From positions 62,001 to 126,000 of the forward strand of contig NW_027478722.1 in the NCBI RefSeq assembly GCF_051014685.1: DNA of 64,000 nt, given 5' to 3'. Both the position numbers and the translations under genes were made by a program. Shown here piece by piece: positions 27,221 through 39,278 of this stretch (position 1 is its first letter; every line of letters starts with the position of its first letter). The stretch is from Ptiloglossa arizonensis (Eukaryota; Arthropoda; Insecta; Hymenoptera; Colletidae). The notes below the pieces were generated by a model, which worked only from the letters and a program-made list of their open reading frames with translations, was not told where the DNA came from and did no database searches.

Positions 27221-29898
27221 CTCGGCCGATTACAACGGTATGTGTATTTTTTCCCTAGGCCATTCTGGTTAAGCTTTTGGAGCAGCAGAAGTGCGAAAAA
27301 TTTGTTGTCTTCTCAACCATTTCTTAGCTTCAAACTCCCATATCGCGCGAACGGATTGACCTAACCCAAAAATTCCTGTTGCATCTGAAAGTAGAAACTC
27401 GCCCGACTACAGCGGTATGTGTATTTTTTCCTTAGGCCATTCTGGTTAAGCGTTTGAAGCAGCAGAATTGCGAAAAATTTTTTGCCTTCTCAACCATTTC
27501 TTGGCTTCAAACTCCCATATCTCGCGAACGGATTGACCAAACCCAAAAATTCCTACTGCATCTGAAAGTAGAAACTCGCCCGATTACAACGGTCTTTGTA
27601 TTTTTTCCCTAGGCCATTCTGGTTAAGCGTTTGGAGCAGCAGAATTGCGAAAAATTTTTTGCCTTCTCAACCATTTCTTGGCTTCAAACTCCCATATCTC
27701 GCGAACGGATTGACCTAACCCAAAAAGTCCTATTGCATCTGAAAGTAGAAACTCGCCCGATTACAGCGGTATGTGTATTTTTTTCCTAGGCCATTCTGGA
27801 TAAGCGTTTGGAGCAGCAGAATTGCGAAAAATTTTCTGCCTTCTCAACCATTTCTTGGCTTCAAACTCCCATATCTCGCGAACGGATTGACCTAACCCAA
27901 AAATTCCTGTAGCGTCTGAAAGTAGAAACTCGCCCGATTACAACGGTATGTGTATTTTTTCCCTAGGCCATTCTGGTTAAGCGTTTGGAGCAGCAGATGT
28001 GCGAAAAATTTGTTGTCTTCTCAACCATTTCTTAGCGTCAAACTCCCATATCTCGCGAACGGATTGACCTAACACAAAAATTCCTGTTGCATCTGAAAGT
28101 AGAAACTCGCCCGATTACAGCGGTATGTGTATTTTTACCCTAGGCCATTCTGGTTAAGCGTTTGGAGCAGCAGAATTGCGAAAAATTTTTTGCCTTCTCA
28201 ACCATTTCTTGGTTTCAAACTCCCATATCTCGCGAACGGATTGTCCTAACCCAAAAATTCCTGTTGCATCTGAAAGTAGAAACTCGCCCGATTACAACGG
28301 TATGTGTATTTTTTCCCTAGGCCATTCTGGTTAAGCGTTTGGAGCAGCAGAATTGCGAAAAATTTGTTGCCTTCTCAACCATTCCTTGGCTTCAAGCTCC
28401 CATATCTCGCGAACGGATTGACCTAACTCAAAAATTCCTGTTGCGTCTGAAAGTAGAAACTCGCCCGATTACAGCGGTATGTGTATTTTTACCCTAGGCC
28501 ATTCTGATTAAGCGTTTGGAGCAGCAGAATTGCGAAAATTTTTTTGCCTTCTCAACCGTTCCTTGGCTTCAAACTCCCATATCTCGCGAACGGATTGACC
28601 TAACTCAAAAATTCCTGTTGCGTCTGAAAGTAGAAACTCGCCCGATTACCACGGTATGTGTATTTTTTCCCTAGGCCATTCTGGTTAAGCGTTTGGAGCA
28701 GCAGAATTGCGAAAAATTTTTTGCCTTCTCAACCATTTCTTGGCTTCAAACTCCCATATCTCGCGAACGGATTGTCCTAACCCAAAAATTCCTATTGCAT
28801 CTGAAAGTCGAAACTCGCCCGATTACAACGGTATGTGTATTTTTTCCCTAGGCCATTCTGGTTAAGCGTTTGGAGCAGCAGATGTGCGAAAAATTTGTTG
28901 TCTTCTCAACCATTTCTTAGCGTCAAACTCCCATATCTCGCGAACGGATTGACCTAACAAAAAAATTCCTGTTGCATCTGAAAGTAGAAACTCGCCCGAT
29001 TACAGCGGTATGTGTATTTTTACCCTAGGCCATTCTGGTTAAGCGTTTGGAGCAGCAGAATTGCGAAAAATTTTTTGCCTTCTCAACCATTTCTTGGTTT
29101 CAAACTCCCATATCTCGCGAACGGATTTTCCTAACCCAAAAATTCCTGTTGCATCTGAAAGTAGAAACTCGCCCGATTACAACGGTATGTGTATTTTTTC
29201 CCTAGGCCATTCTGGTTAAGCGTTTGGAGCAGCAGAATTGCGAAAAATTTGTTGCCTTCTCAACCATTCCTTGGCTTCAAGCTCCCATATCTCGCGAACG
29301 GATTGACCTAACTCAAAAATTCCTGTTGCGTCTGAAAGTAGAAACTCGCCCGATTACAGCGGTATGTGTATTTTTACCCTAGGCCATTCTGATTAAGCGT
29401 TTGGAGCAGCAGAATTGCGAAAAATTTTTTGCCTTCTCAACCGTTCCTTGGCTTCAAACTCCCATATCTCGCGAACGGATTGACCTAACTCAAAAATTCC
29501 TGTTGCGTCTGAAAGTAGAAACTCGCCCGATTACCACGGTATGTGTATTTTTTCCCTAGGCCATTCTGGTTAAGCGTTTGGAGCAGCAGAATTGCGAAAA
29601 ATTTTTTGCCTTCTCAACCATTTCTTGGCTTCAAACTCCCATATCTCGCGAACGGATTGTCCTAACCCAAAAATTCCTATTGCATCTGAAAGTCGAAACT
29701 CGCCCGATTACAACGGTATGTGTATTTTTTCCCTAGGCCATTCTGGTTAAGCGTTTGGAGCAGCAGAAGTGCGAAAAATTTGTTGTCTTCTCAACCATTT
29801 CTTAGCATCAAACTTCCATATCTCGCGAACGGATTGACCTAACCCGAAAATTCCTGTTGCATCTGAAAGTAGATACTCGCCCGATTACAACGGTATGT

Positions 29899-30075
29899 GT
29901 ATTTTTTCCCTAGGCCATTCTGGTTAAGCGTTTGGAGCAGCAGAATTGCGAAAAATTTTTTGCCTTCTCAACCATTTCTTGGCTTCAAACTCCCATATCT
30001 CGCGAACGGATTGACCTAACCCAAAAATTCCTATTGCATCTGAAAGTCCAAACTCGCCCGATTACAACGGTATGT
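29899..30075 (+). repeat. Reference near-consensus 177-bp satellite unit
   Basis: This copy is one of the closest to the consensus I derived by eye and serves as the reference; it shows one private change (GTCCAAAC where most have GTAGAAAC or GTCGAAAC). Landmarks are a T6 tract followed by CCTAGG at 29909-29914, an A5T6 tract at 29951-29961, TCGCGA at 30000-30005, an A5 tract in CCCAAAAATTCC about 75 bp after the A5T6 tract, and the CENP-B-box-like block at 30056-30072. The consensus counts to about 43 C, 31 G and 8 CpG on the plus strand, so it is C-rich on this strand and not CpG-depleted. The length is 59 x 3, which keeps a reading frame in phase between units and produces chance ORFs. Confidence 0.9.
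30056..30072 (-). other. CENP-B-box-like 17-bp motif, example copy
   Basis: The minus strand reads TACCGTTGTAATCGGGC. Against the mammalian CENP-B box pattern NTTCGNNNNANNCGGGN it matches 7 of the 9 core positions (CG, the central A and CGGG) and misses the two leading T residues; against the fuller mammalian consensus it matches about 12 of 17. The motif recurs in most units. Some have a C at position 7 (units reading TTACAGCGG on the plus strand), which leaves the core untouched. In units reading CTCTAACG or CTCTACCG the CGGG half is lost. CENP-B binding is established in mammals; whether any protein reads this site here is unknown, and a chance resemblance is possible. Confidence 0.35.
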
Positions 30076-31316
30076 GTATTTTTTCCCTAGGCCATTCTGG
30101 TTAAGCGTTTGGAGCAGCAGAATTGCGAAAAATTTTTTGCCTTCTCAACCATTTCTTGGCTTCAAACTTCCATATCTCGCGAACGGATTGACCTAACCTA
30201 AAAATTCCTATTGCTTCTGAAAGTAGAATCTCGGCCTATTACAACGGTATGTGTATTTTTTCCCTAGGCCATTCTGGTTAAGCTTTTGGAGCAGCAGAAG
30301 TGCGAAAAATTTGTTGTCTTCTCAACCATTTCTTAGCTTCAATCTCCCATATCGCGCGAACGGATTGACCTAACCCAAAAATTCCTGTTGCATCTGAAAG
30401 TAGAAACTCGCCCGACTACAACGGTATGTGTATTTTTTCCTTAGGCCATTCTGGTTAAGCGTTTGAAGCAGCAGAATTGCGAAAAATTTTTTGCCTTCTC
30501 AACCATTTCTTGGTTTCAAACTCCCATATCTCGCGAACGGATTGTCCTAACCCAAAAATTCCTGTTGCATCTGAAAGTAGAAACTCGCCCGATTACAACG
30601 GTATGTGTATTTTTTCCCTAGGCCATTCTGGTGAAGCGTTTGGAGCAGCAGAATTGCGAAAAATTTGTTGCCTTCTCAACCATTCCTTGGCTTCAAGCTC
30701 CCATATCTCGCGAACGGATTGACCTAACTCAAAAATTCCTGTTGCGTCTGAAAGTAGAAACTCGCCCGATTACAGCGGTATGTGTATTTTTACCCTAGGC
30801 CATTCTGATTAAGCGTTTGGAGCAGCAGAATTGCGAAAAATTTTTTGCCTTCTCAACCGTTCCTTGGCTTCAAACTCCCTATATCTCGCGAACGGATTGA
30901 CCTAACTCAAAAATTCCTGTTGCGTCTGAAAGTAGAAACTCGCCCGATTACCACGGTATGTGTATTTTTTCCCTAGGCCATTCTGGTTAAGCGTTTGGAG
31001 CAGCAGAATTGCGAAAAATTTTTTGCCTTCTCAACCATTTCTTGGCTTCAAACTCCCATATCTCGCGAACGGATTGTCCTAACCCAAAAATTCCTATTGC
31101 ATCTGAAAGTCGAAACTCGCCCGATTACAACGGTATGTGTATTTTTTCCCTAGGCCATTCTGGTTAAGCGTTTGGAGCAGCAGAAGTGCGAAAAATTTGT
31201 TGTCTTCTCAACCATTTCTTAGCATCAAACTTCCATATCTCGCGAACGGATTGACCTAACCCAAAAATTCCTGTTGCATCTGAAAGTAGATACTCGCCCG
31301 ATTACAACGGTATGTG

Positions 31317-34147
31317 TATTTTTTTCCTAGGCCATTCTGGTTAAGCGTTTGGAGCAGCAGAGTTGCGAAAAAAAATTTTTTGCCTTCTCAACCATTTCTT
31401 GGCTTCAAACTCCCATATCTCGCGAACGGATTGACCTAACCCAAAAATTCCTATTGCATCTGAAAGTCGAAACTCGCCCGATTACAACGGTATGTGTATT
31501 TTTTCCCTAGGCCATTCTGGTTAAGCGTTTGGAGCAGCAGAAGTGCGAAAAGTTTGTTGTCTTCTCAACCATTTCTTAGCATCAAACTTCCATATCTCGC
31601 GAACGGATAGACCTAACCCAAAAATTCCTGTTGCTCCTGAAAGTAGAAACTCGCCCGATTACAACTGTATGTGTATTTTTTCCCTAGGCCATTCTGGTTA
31701 AGCGTTTGGAGCAGCAGAATTGCGAAAAATTTTTTGCCTTCTCAACCATTTCTTGGCTTCAAACTTCCATATCTCGCGAACGGATTGACCTAACCTAAAA
31801 ATCCTATTGCTTCTGAAAGTAGAATCTCGGCCTATTACAACGGTATGTGTATTTTTTCCCTAGGCCATTCTGGTTAAGCTTTTGGAGCAGCAGAAGTGCG
31901 AAAAATTTGTTGTCTTCTCAACCATTTCTTAGCTTCAATCTCCCATATCGCGCGAACGGATTGACCTAACCCAAAAATTCCTGTTGCATCTGAAAGTAGA
32001 AACTCGCCCCGACTACAACGGTATGTGTATTTTTTCCTTAGGCCATTCTGGTTAAGCGTTTGAAGCAGCAGAATTGCGAAAAATTTTTTGCCTTCTCAAC
32101 CATTTCTTGGCTTCAAACTCCCATATCTCGCGAACGGATGGACCTAACCCAAAAAGTCCTATTGCATCTGAAAGTAGAAACTCGCCCGATTACAACGGCA
32201 TGTGTATTTTTTCCCTAGGCCATTCTGGTTAAGCGTTTGGAGCAGCAGAATTGCGAAAAATTTTTTGCCTCCTCAACCATTTCCTGGCTTCAAACTTCCA
32301 TATCTCGCGAACGGATTGACCTAACCCAGAAATTCCTATTGCATCTGAAAGTAGAAACTCGCCCGATTACAACGGTATGTGTATTTTTTCCTAGCCCACT
32401 CTGGTCAAGCGTTTTGGAGAAGCAGAATTGCGAAAAATTTGTTTTCTTCTCAACCATTTCTTGTGTTCAAACTCCCATATCTCGCGAATGGAATGACCTA
32501 ACCCAAAAATTCCTATTGCATCTGGAAGTAGAAACTCTACCGATTACAACGGTATGTGTATTTTTTCCCTACGCCATTCTGGTTAAGCGTTTGGAGCAGC
32601 AGAATTGCGAAAAATTTTTGCCTTCTCAACCATTTCTTGGCTTCAAACTCCCATATCTCGCGCACGGATTGACCTAACCCAAAAATTCCTATTGCATCTG
32701 AAAGTAGAAACTCGCCCGATTACAGCGGTATGTGTATTTTTTTCCTAGGCCATTCTGGTTAAGCGTTTGGAGCAGCAGAATTGCGAAAAATTTTCTGCCT
32801 TCTCAACCACTTCTTGGCTTCAAACTCCCATATCTCGCGAACGGAATGACCTAACCCAAAAATTCCTATTGCATCTGGAAGTAGAAGCTCTACCGATCAC
32901 AACGGTTTGTGTATTTTTTCCCTAGGCCATTCTGGTTAAGCGTTTGGAGCAGCAGAAGTGCGAAAAATTTGTTGTCTTCTCAACCATTTCTTAGCTTCAA
33001 ACTCCCATATCTCGCGAACGGATTGACCTAACCCAAAAATTCCTGTTGCATCTGAAAGTAGAATCTCGCCCGATTACAACGGTATGTGTATTATTTCCCT
33101 AGGCCATTCTGGTTAAGCATTTGGAGCAGCAGAATTGCGAAAAATTTTTTGCCTTCTCAACCATTTCTTTGCTTCAAACACCCATATCTCGCGAACGGAA
33201 TGACCTAACACAAAAATTCCTATTGCATCTGGAAGTAGAAACTCTACCGATCACAACGGTATGTGTATTTTTTCCCTAGGCCATTCTGGTTAAGCGTTTG
33301 GAGCAGCAGAAGTGCGAAAAATTTGTTGTCTTCTCAACCATTTCTTGGCTTCAAACTCCCATATCTCGCGAACGGATTGACCTAACCAAAAAATTCCTGT
33401 TGCGTCTGAAAGTGGAAACTCGCCCGATTACAACGGTATGTGTATTTTTTCCCTAGGCCATTCTGGTTAAGCGTTTGGAGCAGCAGAATTGCGAAAAATT
33501 TTTTGCCTTCTCAACCGTTCCTTTGCTTCAAACTCCCATATCTCGCGAACGGATTGACCTAACTCAAAAATTCCTGTTGCGTCTGAAAGTAGAAACTCGC
33601 CCGATTACAACGGTATGCGTATTTTTTCCTAGCCCATTCTGGTTAAGCGTTTGGAGCAGCAGAATTGCGAAAACTTTGTTGTCTTCTCAACCATTTCTTA
33701 GCTTCAGACTCCCATATCTCGCGAGCGGATTGACCTAACCCAAAAATTCCTATTGCATCTGAAAGTAGAAACTCGCCCGATTACAACGGTATGTGTATTT
33801 TTTGCCAAGGCCATTCTGGTTAAGCGTTTGAAGCAGCAGAATTGCGAAAAATTTTTTGCCTTCTCAACCATTCCTTGGCTCAAACTCACATATCTCGCGA
33901 ACGGATTGACCTAACACAAAAATTCCTATTGCATCTGAAAGTAGAAACTCGCCCGATTACAACGGTATGTGTATTTTTTCCCTAGGCCATTCTGGTTAAG
34001 CGTTTGGAGCAGCAGAAATGCGAAAAATTTGTTGTCTTCTCAACCATTTCTTAGCATCAAACTTCCATATCTCGCGAACGGATTGACCTAACCCAGAAAT
34101 TCCTGTTGCTCCTGAAAGTAGAAACTCGCCCGATTACAACTGTATGT
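31317..34147 (+). repeat. Mosaic satellite stretch with several irregular-length units
   Basis: No clean tandem higher-order repeat was found here, but every base is still satellite. Length changes cluster: GCGA8T6 near 31370 (three extra A), AAAAATCCTATT near 31800 (one base short), CTCGCCCCGAC near 32007 (one extra C), TTTTTTCCTAGCCC near 32390 (one short) and GCGTTTTGGAG near 32411 (one extra). The part from 32300 to about 33495 reappears near 36368-37563. Confidence 0.8.
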
Positions 34148-37100
34148 GTATTTTTTCCCTAGGCCATTCTGGTTAAGCGTTTGGAGCAGCAGAATTGCGA
34201 AAAATTTTTTGCCTTCTCAACCATTTCTTGGCTTCAAACTTCCATATCTCGCGAACGGATTGATCTAACCTAAAAATTCCTATTGCTTCTGAAAGTAGAA
34301 TCTCGGCCTATTACAACGGTATGTGTATTTTTTCCCTAGGCCATTCTGGTTAAGCTTTTGGAGCAGCAGAAGTGCGAAAAATTTGTTGTCTTCTCAACCA
34401 TTTCTTAGCTTCAATCTCCCATATCGCGCGAACGGATTGACCTAACCCAAAAATTCCTGTTGCATCTGAAAGTAGAAACTCGCCCGACTACAACGGTATG
34501 TGTATTTTTTCCTTAGGCCATTCTGGTTAAGCGTTTGAAGCAGCAGAATTGCGAAAAATTTTTTGCCTTCTCAACCATTTCTTGGCTTCAAACTCCCATA
34601 TCTCGCGAACGGATTGACCAAACCCAAAAATTCCTACTGCATCTGAAAGTAGAAACTCGCCCGATTACAACGGTCTTTGTATTTTTTCCCTAGGCCATTC
34701 TGGTTAAGCGTTTGGAGCAGCAGAATTGCGAAAAATTTTTTGCCTTCTCAACCATTTCTTGGCTTCAAACTCCCATATCTCGCGAACGGATTGACCTAAC
34801 CCAAAAAGTCCTATTGCATCTGAAAGTAGAAACTCGCCCGATTACAACAGCATGTGTATTTTTTCCCTAGGCCATTCTGGTTAAGCGTTTGGAGCAGCAG
34901 AACTGCGAAAAATTTTTTGCCTTCTCAACCATTTCTTGGCTTCAAACTCCCATATCTCGCGAACGGATTGACCTAACCCAAAAATTCCTATTGCATCTGA
35001 AAGTCGAAACTCGCCCGATTACAACGGTATGTGTATTTTCTCCCTAGGCCTTTCTGGTTAAACGTTTGGAGCAGCAGAATTGCGAAAAATTTTTTGCCTT
35101 CTCAACCATTTCTTGGCTTCAAACTCCCATATCTCGCGAACGGATGGACCTAAGCCAAAAAGTCCTATTGCATCTGAAAGTAGAAACTCGCCCGATTACA
35201 ACGGCATGTGTATTTTTTCCCTAGGCCATTCTGGTGAAGCGTTTGGAGCAGCAGAATTGCGAAAAATTTTTTGCCTTCTCAACCATTTCCTGGCTTCAAA
35301 CTTCCATATCTCGCGAACGGATTGACCTAACCCAGAAATTCCTATTGCATCTGAAAGTAGAAACTCGCCCGATTACAACGGTATGTGTATTTTTTCCCTA
35401 GCCCACTCTGGTCAAGCGTTTGGAGAAGCAGAATTGCGAGAAATATGTTTTCTTCTCAACCATTTCTTGTTTTCAAACTCCCATATCTCGCGAACGGAAT
35501 GACCTAACCCAAAAATTCCTATTGCATCTGGATGTAGAAACTCGCCCGATTACAACGGTATGTGTATTTTTTCCCTAGGCCATTCTGGTTAAGCGTTTGG
35601 AGCAGCAGAATTGCGAAAAATTTTTTGCCTTCTCAACCATTTCTTGGCTTCAAACTTCCATATCTCGCGAACGGATTGACCTAACCTAAAAATTCCTATT
35701 GCTTCTGAAAGTAGAATCTCGGCCGATTACAACGGTATGTGTATTTTTTCCCTAGGCCATTCTGGTTAAGCTTTTGGAGCAGCAGAAGTGCGAAAAATTT
35801 GTTGTCTTCTCAACCATTTCTTAGCTTCAAACTCCCATATCGCGCGAACGGATTGACCTAACCCAAAAATTCCTGTTGCATCTGAAAGTAGAAACTCGCC
35901 CGACTACAACGGTATGTGTATTTTTTCCTTAGGCCATTCTGGTTAAGCGTTTGAAGCAGCAGAATTGCGAAAAATTTTTTGCCTTCTCAACCATTTCTTG
36001 GCTTCAAACTCCCATATCTCGCGAACGGATTGACCAAACCCAAAAATTCCTACTGCATCTGAAAGTAGAAACTCGCCCGATTACAACGGTCTTTGTATTT
36101 TTTCCCTAGGCCATTCTGGTTAAGCGTTTGGAGCAGCAGAATTGCGAAAAATTTTTTGCCTTCTCAACCATTTCTTGGCTTCAAACTCCCATATCTCGCG
36201 AACGGATTGACCTAACCCAAAAAGTCCTATTGCATCTGAAAGTAGAAACTCGCCCGATTACAACAGCATGTGTATTTTTTCCCTAGGCCATTCTGGTTAA
36301 GCGTTTGGAGCAGCAGAATTGCGACAAATTTTTTGCCTTCTCAACCATTTCTTGGCTTCAAACTCCCATATCTCGCGAACGGATTGACCTAACCCAGAAA
36401 TTCCTATTGCATCTGAAAGTAGAAACTCGCCCGATTACAACGGTATGTGTATTTTTTCCCTAGCCCACTCTGGTCAAGCGTTTGGAGAAGCAGAATTGCG
36501 AAAAATTTGTTTTCTTCTCAACCATTTCTTGTGTTCAAACTCCCATATCTCGCGAACGGAATGACCTAACCCAAAAATTCCTATTGCATCTGGAAGTAGA
36601 AACTCTACCGATTACAACGGTATGTGTATTTTTTCCCTAGGCCATTCTGGTTAAGCGTTTGGAGCAGCAGAATTGCGAAAAATTTTTGCCTTCTCAACCA
36701 TTTCTTGGCTTCAAACTCCCATATCTCGCGCACGGATTGACCTAACCCAAAAATTCCTATTGCATCTGAAAGTAGAAACTCGCCCGATTACAGCGGTATG
36801 TGTATTTTTTTCCTAGGCCATTCTGGTTAAGCGTTTGGAGCAGCAGAATTGCGAAAAATTTTCTGCCTTCTCAACCATTTCTTGGCTTCAAACTCCCATA
36901 TCTCGCGAACGGAATGACCTAACCCAAAAATTCCTATTGCATCTGGAAGTAGAAGCTCTACCGATCACAACGGTTTGTGTATTTTTTCCCTAGGCCATTC
37001 TGGTTAAGCGTTTGGAGCAGCAGAAGTGCGAAAAATTTGTTGTCTTCTCAACCATTTCTTAGCTTCAAACTCCCATATCTCGCGAACGGATTGACCTAAC

Positions 37101-37563
37101 CCAAAAATTCCTGTTGCATCTGAAAGTAGAAACTCGCCCGATTACAACGGTATGTGTATTATTTCCCTAGGCCATTCTGGTTAAGCATTTGGAGCAGCAG
37201 AATTGCGAAAAATTTTTTGCCTTCTCAACCATTTCTTTGCTTCAAACTCCCATATCTCGCGAAAGGAATGACCTAACCCAAAAATTCCTATTGCATCTGG
37301 AAGTAGAAACTCTACCGATCACAACGGTATGTGTATTTTTTCCCTAGGCCATTCTGGTTAAGCGTTTGGAGCAGCAGAAGTGCGAAAAATTTGTTGTCTT
37401 CTCAACCATATCTTGGCTTCAAACTCCCATATCTCGCGAACGGATTGACCTAACCAAAAAATTCCTGTTGCGTCTGAAAGTGGAAACTCGCCCGATTACA
37501 ACGGTATGTGTATTTTTTCCCTAGGCCATTCTGGTTAAGCGTTTGGAGCAGCAGAATTGCGAA
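32300..37563 (+). repeat. Separated 23-unit duplication, shift 4068 bp
   Basis: 32300-33495 corresponds to 36368-37563. Shared order: the CTTGTGTTCAAAC unit (32463 and 36531), the short AATTTTTGCC unit with CTCGCGCACGG, the AATTTTCTGCC unit with GAAGCTCTACCGATC, then a unit ending GAAAGTGGAAACTCG (33413 and 37481). Downstream the shift drops to 3892 bp (22 units): the GCCAAGG units lie at about 33803 and 37695. One unit with CCGTTCCTTTGC near 33515 is therefore present on the left and missing on the right. Confidence 0.75.
34148..35563 (+). repeat. Complete PQRSTUVW octamer copy
   Basis: Unit starts are P 34148, Q 34325, R 34502, S 34679, T 34856, U 35033, V 35210 and W 35387. Local variants are CGGCCTATT in P, CTTCAATCTCCC in Q, AGAACTGCG in T, CTAAGCCAAAAAG in U and GGATGTAG in W. 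The next octamer starts at 35564 with P-Q-R-S and then breaks. Confidence 0.85.
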
Positions 37564-39278
37564 AACTTTGTTGTCTTCTCAACCATTTCTTAGCTTCAAA
37601 CTCCCATATCTCGCGAGCGGATTGACCTAACCCAAAAATTCCTATTGCATCTGAAAGTAGAAACTCGCCCGTTTACAACGGTATGTGTATTTTTTGCCAA
37701 GGCCATTCTGGTTAAGCGTTTGAAGCAGCAGAATTGCGAAAAATTTTTTGCCTTCTCAACCATTCCTTGGCTCAAACTCACATATCTCGCGAACGGATTG
37801 ACCTAACACAAAAATTCCTATTGCATCTGAAAGTAGAAACTCGCCCGATTACAACGGTATGTGTATTTTTTCCCTAGGCCATTCTGGTTAAGCGTTTGGA
37901 GCAGCAGAATTGCGAAAAATTTGTTATCTTCTCAACCATTTCTTAGCATCAAACTTCCATATCTCGCGAACGGATTGACCTAACCCAAAAATTCCTGTTG
38001 CTCCTGAAAGTAGAAACTCGCCCGATTACAACTGTATGTGTATTTTTTCCCTAGGCCATTCTGGTTAAGCGTTTGGAGCAGCAGAATTGCGAAAAATTTT
38101 TTGCCTTCTCAACCATTTCTTGGCTTCAAACTTCCATATCTCGCGAACGGATTGACCTAACCTAAAAATTCCTATTGCTTCTGAAAGTAGAATCTCGGCC
38201 GATTACAACGGTATGTGTATTTTTTCCCTAGGCCATTCTGGTTAAGCTTTTGGAGGAGCAGAAGTGCGAAAAATTTGTTGTCTTCTCAACCATTTCTTAG
38301 CTTCAAACTCCCATATCGCGCGAACGGATTGACCTAACCCAAAAATTCCTGTTGCATCTGAAAGTAGAAACTCGCCCGACTACAGCGGTATGTGTATTTT
38401 TTCCTTAGACCATTCTGGTTAAGCGTTTGAAGCAGCAGAATTGCGAAAAATTTTTTGCCTTCTCAACCATTTCTTGGCTTCAAACTCCCATATCTCGCGA
38501 ACGGATTGACCAAACCCAAAAATTCCTACTGCATCTGAAAGTAGAAACTCGCCCGATTACAACGGTCTTTGTATTTTTTCCCTAGGCCATTCTGGTTAAG
38601 CGTTTGGAGCAGCAGAATTGCGAAAAATTTTTTGCCTTCTCAACCATTTCTTGGCTTCAAACTCCCATATCTCGCGAACGGATTGACCTAACCCAAAAAT
38701 TCCTATTGCATCTGAAAGTCGAAATTCGCCCGATTACAACGGTATGTGTATTTTCTCCCTAGGCCTTTCTGGTTAAACGTTTGGAGCAGCATAATTGCGA
38801 AAAATTTTTTGCCTTCTCAACCATTTCATGGCTTCAAACTCCCATATCTCGCGAACGGATGGACCTAAGCCAAAAAGTCCTATTGCATCTGAAAGTAGAA
38901 ACTCGCCCGATTACAACGGCATGTGTATTTTTTCCCTAGGCCATTCTGGTTAAGCGTTTGGAGCAGCAGAATTGCGAAAAATTTTTTGCCTTCTCAACCA
39001 TTTCCTGGCTTCAAACTTCCATATCTCGCGAACGGATTGACCTAACCCAGAAATTCCTATTGCATCTGAAAGTAGAAACTCGCCCGATTACAACGGTATG
39101 TGTATTTTTTCCCTAGCCCACTCTGGTCAAGCGTTTGGAGAAGCAGAATTGCGAAAAATATGTTTTCTTCTCAACCATTTCTTGTTTTCAAACTCCCATA
39201 TCTCGCGAACGGAATGACCTAACCCAAAAATTCCTATTGCATCTGGAAGTAGAAACTCGCCCGATTACAACGGTATGT

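Larger units (their letters stand above)
27925..31310 (+). repeat. 5-unit tandem higher-order repeat, 885-bp period, plus a partial third copy
   Basis: 27925-28882 matches 28810-29767 with about three differences (GAAAATTTTTTTG near 28530, AACAAAAAAATT near 28960, GATTTTCC near 29127). Markers are AGATGTGCG, TTGGTTTCAAAC with GATTGTCC, CTTCAAGCTCCC, CTGATTAAGCG and GATTACCACGG. A third, partial copy from about 30490 to 31310 repeats the order eight units further on, shifted by 1417 bp because of an extra T at CTCCCTATATC near 30879. Confidence 0.85.

Noticed and set aside
29909..30005. CCTAGG and TCGCGA palindromes as operator or attachment sites
   Set aside because: They are short palindromes present in nearly every unit, with no gene or recombinase nearby. 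They are useful only as phase landmarks.
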